Of a DNA stretch of 56,287 nt, positions 50,348-56,287 are shown one piece after another (within the stretch, counting starts at the first letter, position 1; each line of letters opens with the position of its first letter). The notes under the pieces were generated by a model, which was not told the origin of the DNA, made no database searches, and was given only the letters and a program-made list of their open reading frames with translations. The position numbers and the translations under genes are program-made. Origin of the DNA: DYFC01 sp041658585 (GTDB taxonomy: Bacteria; Nitrospirota; Thermodesulfovibrionia; Thermodesulfovibrionales; SM23-35); NCBI GenBank assembly GCA_041658585.1, contig JBAZZX010000014.1, forward strand, positions 1 to 56,287, read 5' to 3'.

Positions 50348-51724
50348 TTAGGAAAGGTTATCCTTTTTTGGGGAATTCGGATTGAGCTTTTCCCATCTAT
50401 ACCAGAAGGTCTTATAGGTCATGCCTAAAAGCTTTGCGGCCTTTGCCGCCACGCCGTTCGCCCTCTGCATTGCCTTTTTCAGAAGGTCCTGCTCAAGTTC
50501 TTCAAAATTGATGCCCTCATCCGGAAGCTCAAACTCCACAAGGCTTGCACCCTGTAAAAACCTGAGTTCGCTCTTGATGTCTTTGAGGCTGATATGCTGG
50601 GTTTCACACATAATAATGGCGCGTTCGGTAACGGCTTCAAGCTGTCTGATATTGCCCGGCCAGTGATATTCCCTGAGGGCTTTCATAGCGCCGGCGTCAA
50701 TGCCTTTTATTCTTTTCCCGAATTCATGGCTATATTTCTTGATAAAGAACATCACAAGCTCGGTTATATCTTCTCTTCTCTCGCGGAGCGGCGGCAGATT
50801 TATAGTGATTACCTTCAGACGGTAGTACAGGTCTTCCCTGAAGGTTTTATTTATGATCGCCTTTTCAAGGTCTTTATTGGTTGCGGCTATAATCCGCACA
50901 TTTACTTTTATGCTCTCACGGCTTCCCACTCTTCTGATCTCTTTATCCTGAAGTACGCGCAGGATTTTTGATTGCGTCAGGGCAGGAAGGTCGCCCACCT
51001 CGTCAAGGAATATCGTACCGGCGTTTGCAGCCTCGAACAACCCTATATTCCTCGAAATAGCGCCGGTAAACGCTCCCGGTTCATGACCGAACAGCTCGCT
51101 CTCTATAAGATTTTCCGGGATGGCGGCGCAATTAACGGCTATGAAAGGCTTCGTGCGCCTTGAACTGTTATAGTGGATCGCTCTTGCCGCAAGCTCTTTC
51201 CCCGTACCGCTTTCCCCGAGTATCAGCACGTTCACGTTGCTCGAGGTGACCTTTTTCATAACCTCGACAGCTTCCACCATCTTCTCCGAACTGCCGATAA
51301 TCCCCTCAATAGCAAACCTGCCGAAAAGGTCCTTCTGAAGACGCAGATTTTCTTTTTGCAGATTGACCCTCTCAACAGCCCTTTTTATTGTAATTAGAAG
51401 CACTTCTTTATCAAGGGGTTTAGTGAGATAGTCAAAGGCGCCTTTTTTGATCGCTTCGACTGCCGAGGAAATTGTTCCGTATGCGGTCATAACAATCGCG
51501 GTAGGTTCAAACAGCTCGTTGGGAAGGGATTCTACAAGCTCGATCCCGTCCATGCCATCCATCTTAAGGTCGGTCAGAACGACGTCGGGCTTTATCTCTC
51601 TTATGATCTTGAGTCCGCCCTCTGCCGAGGATGCGGTATATGTCTCGTATCCTTCGTCATCGAGTATCGTCTTAAGGATATCCCTCTGCAAAGGCTCGTC
51701 ATCAACAACAAGAATAACAGCCAC
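50348..51724 (-). CDS. NtrC-family sigma-54 response regulator
   Basis: 458 residues from a GTG at 51724 that shares a base with the kinase stop (TAGTG). Receiver with D52 (VVLTDLKMDG), AAA+ domain with Walker A GESGTGKE, the sigma-54 loop GAFTGA, Walker B TIFLDEVGDL and the FREDLYYRL arm, then a Fis-type HTH (AAKAAKLLGMTYKTFWYRWEKL). It activates sigma-54 promoters when phosphorylated by the partner kinase. Targets unknown. Confidence 0.95.
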   Translation of the reverse strand: MAVILVVDDEPLQRDILKTILDDEGYETYTASSAEGGLKIIREIKPDVVLTDLKMDGMDGIELVESLPNELFEPTAIVMTAYGTISSAVEAIKKGAFDYLTKPLDKEVLLITIKRAVERVNLQKENLRLQKDLFGRFAIEGIIGSSEKMVEAVEVMKKVTSSNVNVLILGESGTGKELAARAIHYNSSRRTKPFIAVNCAAIPENLIESELFGHEPGAFTGAISRNIGLFEAANAGTIFLDEVGDLPALTQSKILRVLQDKEIRRVGSRESIKVNVRIIAATNKDLEKAIINKTFREDLYYRLKVITINLPPLRERREDITELVMFFIKKYSHEFGKRIKGIDAGAMKALREYHWPGNIRQLEAVTERAIIMCETQHISLKDIKSELRFLQGASLVEFELPDEGINFEELEQDLLKKAMQRANGVAAKAAKLLGMTYKTFWYRWEKLNPNSPKKDNLS

Positions 51725-53154
51725 TAGCCCTTCCGGACCGGCAATGATATTGTCATAACGCTGCCCTTTCCTTCCGTGCTCTGAAAATCCGCCTTTCCGC
51801 CGTGCTCTTCAACGACCCTCTTTGTCATGGCAAGCCCAAGGCCGAGGCCGGTGATTTTTGTAGAGAAGAACGGATCAAAAAGTTTTTGCATATTCTCTTT
51901 AGAAACCCCTTCGCCCGTGTCTTCGACAATAATATGTGCTTTTCCGTTGGACGTCTCCGTAATCACCGTCAGGTCGCCGCCTTCAGGCATCGCCTGAAAG
52001 GCATTAAGAATGATATTGAAGATGCACGTTTTTATCAGTTCCGGATCTACCGACAGCGCGGGAATCTCACCGTTCCGGTATGTTATCCTGATGCCGTCTT
52101 TTTCCGCCTTGGCGCGCACAAGCTCCAGCACTTCACCGATAAGATTGCCCAGATCAATGACCTGAAGACTCAAACGCATCGGTTTCCCGTATTCAAGGAA
52201 ATCTCCCACCAGTTTGTTCAACCTCTGAATCTCGTGCTTTATACTGATAATAAGGACCTCGAACTTCTCCTTATCTTCATTCCCCTGCGGCATATATTTT
52301 TTCTTGAGATGATCTATCGAAAGGCTGATGAAATTAAGCGGGTTCCTTATTTCATGGGCGATGCTTTTTGCCAACTGCGCTATCCCTGAAAGGTGTTCGG
52401 CCTCGCGTAATTTTTCTTCAAGCGCGCGCTCCTCCCTGAGCTTCTGGACCATGTAATTAAAACTGTGCGTCAGTTCCCCGATTTCATCCGTTCTTTCCGT
52501 TTTCAATTCCAACGACAGATCTCCGGCTGCAACAGTCCGCGCGGCGTTCACAATATTGTGGATCGGTTTTGTATACATCCAGGAGAGGATTACAGCAAGG
52601 ATAATGCCGATTCCGAAAACCACCGAGGTAGCGACTATCCTTTTTATTGCATGGCTATGCATGATTTCGGAAAAGTCCTCAATATTTATCTTCAGGTGGA
52701 TATAACCGTAATGCTCGTTGCCTGCAATTACCGGCAGAATGACATTGTATACCTTGCCTTCTTTTGAAACCGGTTCGCCAAGCTCCGCCTTTATAATACG
52801 CTCCTTTTTTGTAGCTCCAAGCTGCTCGCCGATTTTAGTAAGGTTTGTGCTTGCAACAATCTCATCCGTCGGGCTGATGATCGAAATCTCTTTTACTCCC
52901 TTCGCATTGAGCTTCTTCAGATATGTCTGCAGCCTCATCTGGTCGGTGCTGCCTTTGCTCGTCACCTCTTCCACTCCGACCTGGATCGCCTTCGAAAGCT
53001 CCGCCGTCTGGTTTTCGAGTTCATTCATCAGCGCCTTTTCAGACTGCGCATATAAAAACATAAGGACGCTTATGACGGTTACGCTGAGCAGGAGCATCAT
53101 CCCGATGAGTTTTTTATTCAGGGAAATGCTCATTAAATAATCTTTGATGAACAT
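51724..53154 (-). CDS. Membrane sensor histidine kinase (NtrB/AtoS type)
   Basis: 476 residues. TM1 (about 17-36), a periplasmic domain of ~135 residues (about 37-170, single-Cache-like: EISIISPTDEIVASTN, VILPVIAGNEHYGYIHL), TM2 (171-193), HAMP, a His-kinase dimerisation helix with H267 (IAHEIRNPLNF), and the HATPase domain (NIILNAFQAMPEGG, DTGEGV, GLGLAMTKRVVEEHGG). It senses an unknown extracytoplasmic signal and phosphorylates the sigma-54 regulator that follows with a one-base overlap. A start seven codons later is possible. Confidence 0.93.
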   Translation of the reverse strand: MFIKDYLMSISLNKKLIGMMLLLSVTVISVLMFLYAQSEKALMNELENQTAELSKAIQVGVEEVTSKGSTDQMRLQTYLKKLNAKGVKEISIISPTDEIVASTNLTKIGEQLGATKKERIIKAELGEPVSKEGKVYNVILPVIAGNEHYGYIHLKINIEDFSEIMHSHAIKRIVATSVVFGIGIILAVILSWMYTKPIHNIVNAARTVAAGDLSLELKTERTDEIGELTHSFNYMVQKLREERALEEKLREAEHLSGIAQLAKSIAHEIRNPLNFISLSIDHLKKKYMPQGNEDKEKFEVLIISIKHEIQRLNKLVGDFLEYGKPMRLSLQVIDLGNLIGEVLELVRAKAEKDGIRITYRNGEIPALSVDPELIKTCIFNIILNAFQAMPEGGDLTVITETSNGKAHIIVEDTGEGVSKENMQKLFDPFFSTKITGLGLGLAMTKRVVEEHGGKADFQSTEGKGSVMTISLPVRKG

Positions 53155-53200
53155 GATAGTTATTTTATATGCGATGCATATCTATTAGTCAACTGATTAA

Positions 53201-53414
53201 CCCGGATTATTCATAAATTTTTCTGATTGAACCGAGGATAGAGTATTTTCGCTTTCTCCTCGGCGAATCCGCCTGAGGCGGACATTCTCGGTCGTTCCTC
53301 CCTGCGAGGCTTTTGCCTCTTTATTTTTCACATACTGTATTTGACTATCGGCAAAAAAAACCGCTCAAATACTCTATCCTCAGTTGCTGTTACCAATTTT
53401 ATGAATAATCCGGG
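53201..53414. repeat. Nested inverted-repeat element upstream of the kinase gene
   Basis: Outer 17-bp arms CCCGGATTATTCATAAA (53201-53217) and complement (53398-53414), both perfect. Inner 15-bp arms GAGGATAGAGTATTT (53234-53248) and complement (53367-53381), also perfect. A GC-rich centre includes AATCCGCCTGAGGCGGA. It fills most of the 341-base gap before tRNA-Val; no protein is encoded. Confidence 0.85.
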
Positions 53415-53495
53415 GTAAACGGGAAGGGTTTTTATTTTTTGATTTCTTTTGGTTGACAGGACTAAGGGGTAAAATGTTATTTTATAAATTCCTGT

Positions 53496-53570
53496 AGGCG
53501 CGTAGCTCAGTGGGAGAGCGCTTCCTTGACACGGAAGAGGTCAGGGGTTCAATACCCCTCGTGCCTACCA
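53496..53570 (+). tRNA. tRNA-Val (anticodon GAC)
   Basis: 75 bases with CCA encoded. Acceptor AGGCGCG pairs with CGTGCCT; D-arm TAGCTCAGTGGGAGAGC; anticodon stem CTTCC/GGAAG with loop TTGACAC giving anticodon GAC; T-arm AGGGG-TTCAATA-CCCCT. Confidence 0.95.
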
Positions 53571-53606
53571 TATTTTTCAATGACTTACCAGCCTTTACTA
53601 TCAACG

Positions 53607-53687
53607 TTACCCCAAAAATTGTGCTAATTTTGTGCTAATCATTTTTTCGTTGAGTGCGTTATCCGGAATATTAATCGCTTTTACCAT
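53607..53687 (-). pseudogene. Possible integrase 3' remnant beside tRNA-Val
   Basis: A 26-codon frame ending STKLAQFLG-stop, which resembles the C-terminal tail of some phage-type tyrosine integrases, 37 bases from the tRNA 3' end. Integrases commonly sit at tRNA 3' ends. Very short, so tentative. Confidence 0.3.
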
Positions 53688-53730
53688 GTGAGAAGTGCAA
53701 GGTGAGCGTATCTGAGGGTCATAGCCGTAA

Positions 53731-53749
53731 GGGCGGGGTCACCCCGCCC
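53731..53749. repeat. GC-rich REP hairpin
   Basis: GGGCGGGG-TCA-CCCCGCCC, perfect eight-bp arms; a form common as a dispersed intergenic palindrome. Confidence 0.7.
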
Positions 53750-53781
53750 CTATACAAATCATCCTGACACAACGAAAAAAC

Positions 53782-53817
53782 TCACAGGTGCTGCGGCTGT
53801 TGTGCCGCATCCTGTGA
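53782..53817. repeat. Hairpin repeat
   Basis: Outer TCACAGG/CCTGTGA and inner TGCGGC/GCCGCA form a nested hairpin just after the DUF2283 gene end. It could end that gene's transcript, but there is no clear T-run. Confidence 0.55.
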
Positions 53818-53826
53818 AGTGACAGG

Positions 53827-54033
53827 TTATGCAGTACTTTCTTCCATCCGTAAATATGATATTTCTGAAATGCCCGCCTTGTCTTTGGCATGCTCAATAG
53901 TCATGCTGACCAAATTGCCGTTTTCATCCAAATCAATATAAAGGTTTTCTGATATTTCTTTTGTTTCAATAACCGGCTTGCTTGAAAACTCAATAAGTGC
54001 CGTGTCCGTATCTGAAAAATATCGTATTTTCAT
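53827..54033 (-). CDS. DUF2283 protein
   Basis: 68 residues: MKIRYFSDTDTALIEFSSKP, ENLYIDLDENGNLVSMTIEH, ending EISYLRMEE. DUF2283 proteins are small, usually near toxin-antitoxin or mobile genes, with no known function. An AAGGAGG site sits just before the ATG. Lies between tRNA-Val and the transposase element. Confidence 0.85.
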   Translation of the reverse strand: MKIRYFSDTDTALIEFSSKPVIETKEISENLYIDLDENGNLVSMTIEHAKDKAGISEISYLRMEESTA

Positions 54034-54110
54034 TTTCCTCCTTCCTTAAAACCTCTATCAAAAAAGGCATTATGAACAGTTTCACCATCATCCAAGAGAA
54101 TCACTCTTTG

Positions 54111-54141
54111 TGGGGGGTGGTTGGTGGGGGGTGGTTGGGGG
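54111..54141 (+). repeat. G-rich tandem repeat, possible G-quadruplex
   Basis: Two exact copies of TGGGGGGTGGTTGG followed by GGG. It has three runs of five or more G plus shorter ones, enough for a quadruplex on the plus strand. It abuts the end of the transposon. Confidence 0.7.
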
Positions 54142-55120
54142 TCAGGCTTTCGTTTATGCATTTAGGCTCTCTTTCACCCTCCGCAATGTCTTCTCCCCTT
54201 CTCTCGTTTCGCCGATACTTGCCAACCGTGACAAAACGGAGATATCTCGTTTCAATATCCCTTGTAGCTCCACCATATTATATCCAATCTCCTTCGCCAG
54301 TGATACGAGGATTCCACGAGCCGTCCGAAGCCGTTCGCCCCGCGCCCGGGAGACCAGCTCCAACAGGCCAACGCCCGTCTCCCTTTCTATCGCGAGGATC
54401 AAAGCCCTGATCGGTATTTTTTTTGCCCTCTTTTCCAGGCTCTCCACCCGCTTCTCGACTTTTTCAATGAAACATTCGTCCCCTACTATCTGCTGCGCAT
54501 ACGCTGCGTAAGGCGAGAAACTTTTGTCGGGTTCGCCCTCAGTCATGAACTCCATATATTTCCGCCTTGCAATGCCGGGTCTCTCGGAGAAAAGACGGAG
54601 CACTTTGTCTGTATCGACAAGCCCCTTAGTTCCGTGCAAATAGTCGCCGTGGCTGCTCCACTCGTATGCGCTGGCATCCTTCACCAAACCGGCCCGCACC
54701 GGATTGTCATGAATGTAACGCACGAGACTCAAAAGATAGTTGTCTTTGTCGCAGAGATAGGACTTATACCGTCCCTGAAACAAGTGCCCAACCTTTCCAT
54801 ATTTCTTATTGAAATATTGTGTATAGGTGAAGTTGATCATCTGCATGATGCGCGATATCGGGTCCTTGGGTGTTTCGATCAGCAGATGAACGTGATTAGT
54901 CATGAGCACATAAGCGTAAAGAATAAACCCGCATTTATTCCCGTATCTGTGCAGTCGCTCAAGGTACTGGTGGCGATCGGGTTCCTCAACGAAGATATCT
55001 TGTCTCTGATTACCTCGGACGATGATGTGGTAAAAAGCCCCTTCAAATTGTATGCGCGGTTTCCGTGCCATAACCGTAATTATCATATCAGGATAGTTGC
55101 ATAATCGCAAGCCTGACCCC
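54138..55120 (-). mobile_element. RAYT-type transposon with 23-bp inverted ends
   Basis: The left end GGGGTCAGGCTTTCGTTTAT (from 54138) and the right end, ending at 55120, match as inverted repeats in 21 of 23 bases. They bracket the transposase exactly. Its insertion neighbourhood includes the broken sigma-54 activator 72 bases to the right. Confidence 0.7.
54154..55071 (-). CDS. REP-associated tyrosine (Y1) transposase
   Basis: 305 residues from the ATG at 55071 (MARKPRIQFEGAFYHIIVRG), the family start. HUH motif in TNHVHLLIE, the catalytic Tyr region QGRYKSYLCDKDNYLLSLVRY, in parts, and YIHDNPVRAG. A C-terminal DnaA-like helix-turn-helix (ALILAIERETGVGLLELVSR and on) is present in many RAYT proteins. 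It cuts and moves single-stranded DNA and is thought to spread REP hairpins, several kinds of which occur in this window. Confidence 0.9.
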   Translation of the reverse strand: MARKPRIQFEGAFYHIIVRGNQRQDIFVEEPDRHQYLERLHRYGNKCGFILYAYVLMTNHVHLLIETPKDPISRIMQMINFTYTQYFNKKYGKVGHLFQGRYKSYLCDKDNYLLSLVRYIHDNPVRAGLVKDASAYEWSSHGDYLHGTKGLVDTDKVLRLFSERPGIARRKYMEFMTEGEPDKSFSPYAAYAQQIVGDECFIEKVEKRVESLEKRAKKIPIRALILAIERETGVGLLELVSRARGERLRTARGILVSLAKEIGYNMVELQGILKRDISVLSRLASIGETREGEKTLRRVKESLNA

Positions 55121-55162
55121 ATACATACCATACATACACTCATAACGTTAAGTACATCGGAT

Positions 55163-55182
55163 CCTGCGGCAGAGACCGCAGG
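55163..55182. repeat. REP-like hairpin next to the transposon
   Basis: CCTGCGG-CAGAGA-CCGCAGG, perfect seven-bp arms, between the transposon right end and the broken activator gene. Confidence 0.6.
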
Positions 55183-55191
55183 GTGTATCAA

Positions 55192-56019
55192 TTATAAATC
55201 ACAGTTGGTTGCAGCAATAACCTTGCAATTGGCTTTCATCGTCTGATTGCTGCCGACCCGCCTGTATTCCCCATCCTGGAGCACCCTTAGAAGGTGCGGT
55301 TGAATCTGCAGAGGAAGCTCTCCGATTTCATCAAGGAAAATAATTCCTTCGCCGGCAGCTGCAAAAAGGCCGCTCTTGTCAGCAATGGCTCCGGTGAATG
55401 AACCTTTCTTATGACCGAACAATTCAGATTCAATAAGCTCTTTCCCGAGTGAGCCACTGTTACAGGTGATGAAGGGATATTTTGCAACCGGACTTAATAA
55501 CTGAATAGCTTTGGCTATTCCCTCTTTTCCTGTACCGGTTTCACCTATAATCGTAACGGTCTGGAAATAAGGAGCTATACGTCTCATGAAATTAAATATC
55601 TCAAGCATCTTGGGATTTTTCCCTACAATACCTTTGAATGTGTACTTTGCATTGAGTTGCTTCTCTAATTCTGCTGTTTCAATCCGGAGTTTGACCTCCT
55701 CGTTTATAGTATCTACAGTCTTTTTCAAGGATTCCGGATCATTAAGCGGCAAAGGGAAAAAGGCAGAAGCTCCATTTTTGATTGCTTCAACTGCTACTAT
55801 CCCATTTATTCCAAAGAGAATAACCTCAATTCTTGGATCTGCAGTCTTTATTTTCTCAATAGAGTCTATTTTGCTCTCAAGGAGGATAACGTCATAGCTT
55901 TTTTTCGTAATTGTTTCGATAAGTGATTTGTCCTCATGGCATATATCTATTTGATGATCTTTAAGCTGGTTCAGGATATCTTCCTGCTGTGTTTGCAGAG
56001 AAGAAATAATTTTCAACAT
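55192..56019 (-). pseudogene. Truncated sigma-54-dependent transcriptional activator
   Basis: 275 residues. A degenerate receiver-like start (the phospho-Asp position reads ILLESK), then the first two thirds of a sigma-54 AAA+ domain: Walker A GETGTGKE, the loop GSFTGA, Walker B IIFLDEIGEL. It stops at VIAATNCDL, where intact relatives go on to the arginine-finger and FREDLYYRL region and an HTH. The cut is beside the RAYT element and its hairpin, so rearrangement there probably broke it. It cannot work as an activator in this form. Confidence 0.8.
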
Positions 56020-56287
56020 AGTTCACCCCTCTATAAATAATACAGCATTTGAAGAAATTGTCAAATTTTCGAATTATACGTTCGAATTGTAGATTTGATA
56101 AGAGACGCATGAAGATGAGGAACTATTGCTTCGCCTTGAAACTTTTGTAACCTGGGATGGTGCGGATTCCGGCACACTCGAACACTTGATCCAGTCCATT
56201 CGAACACCTTATTTCGTATAGCGAAGCTGGACATTTAAATCATACGTTTAGTGTTCGGATGGAGTCAAGTTTGACTTGGTCTTTCTC
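56020..56287. other. Upstream gap of the broken activator; nothing clear
   Basis: A/T-rich start with TTCGAATTATACGTTCGAA (imperfect palindrome, 56078-56096), then an open stretch (EDEELLLRLETFVTWDGADS and on) ending at about 56220 with no start codon. This may be a gene fragment. No promoter was identified. Confidence 0.3.

Noticed and set aside
55072..55191. 40-codon N-terminal extension of the transposase
   Set aside because: It reads through the transposon right end and a hairpin; the family starts at MARKPRIQ.
56105..56220. Open stretch near the right edge (LLLRLETFVTWDGADSGTLE and on)
   Set aside because: No start codon and no family recognised; noted only as a possible fragment.

Overview
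The window looks like a chromosomal segment from an uncultured Gram-negative (LPS-making) bacterium of the Nitrospirota/deltaproteobacterial type. Signs are the lptC-lptA-lptB-rpoN-hpf-rapZ block, argJ-argC, LL-diaminopimelate aminotransferase, a multiheme c-type cytochrome, a sigma-54 two-component pair and a large chemosensory operon. The phylum call is inference from gene content and order; there is no rRNA here.

Layout. (1) 1-5.2 kb is an accessory island read leftward: a divergent SIR2-like protein, two intact ORF6N-domain genes, a truncated BRO-N gene, an AlbA_2/HATPase regulator, and several stubs that keep only the 5' end (or both ends) of what look like large restriction-modification methyltransferase genes. 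Direct repeats show the same operon was present in several copies and then collapsed. Four genes here carry near-perfect palindromes inside their coding sequence. (2) 5.3-13.4 kb holds a DUF362 ferredoxin protein, argC-argJ, rplM-rpsI, AlgH/YqgE, rnhA, and a glycosyltransferase/WbaP-like pair. (3) 13.4-18.0 kb is rapZ-hpf-rpoN-lptB-lptA-lptC. (4) 18.3-28.0 kb has a tRNA-binding MetRS-beta-like protein, a secreted multiheme cytochrome, tig-clpP-clpX, a DUF721 protein with rpmB, and infB-rbfA-nrnA. (5) 28.1-41.3 kb is signalling: a response regulator with a C-terminal zinc ribbon, then a tightly packed leftward operon (DUF4388/PATAN, CheY, CheA, ExeA-like ATPase, CheW, MCP, CheW, HEAT-repeat protein, CheR, CheB, GAF protein, CheY). 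No flagellar or pilus gene is next to it, and the MCP has almost no periplasmic part. (6) 41.3-45.8 kb is a second accessory stretch: DUF192 lipoprotein, solitary hisH, orphan VapB-like antitoxin, BrnTA toxin-antitoxin flanked by 35-bp direct repeats, a gene with an in-frame UGA, and a SeqA-N-like regulator. (7) 45.8-53.2 kb contains a PocR-GAF-GGDEF protein, folK, dapL, a secreted KAEP-repeat protein, and a sigma-54 response regulator with its kinase. (8) 53.2-56.3 kb has tRNA-Val(GAC), a possible integrase tail, DUF2283, a RAYT-type transposase between 23-bp inverted ends, and a sigma-54 activator that stops in mid AAA+ domain.

Inverted-repeat elements are scattered between genes (8.8, 26.6, 41.9, 44.7, 45.6, 53.2, 53.7 and 55.2 kb), consistent with REP/MITE activity and the resident RAYT transposase. 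The observations most worth following are the variable palindromes embedded in the ORF6N/BRO/AlbA_2 genes, the SIR2-like gene among collapsed restriction-modification stubs, and the HEAT/ExeA-containing chemosensory operon with a sensor-less MCP.
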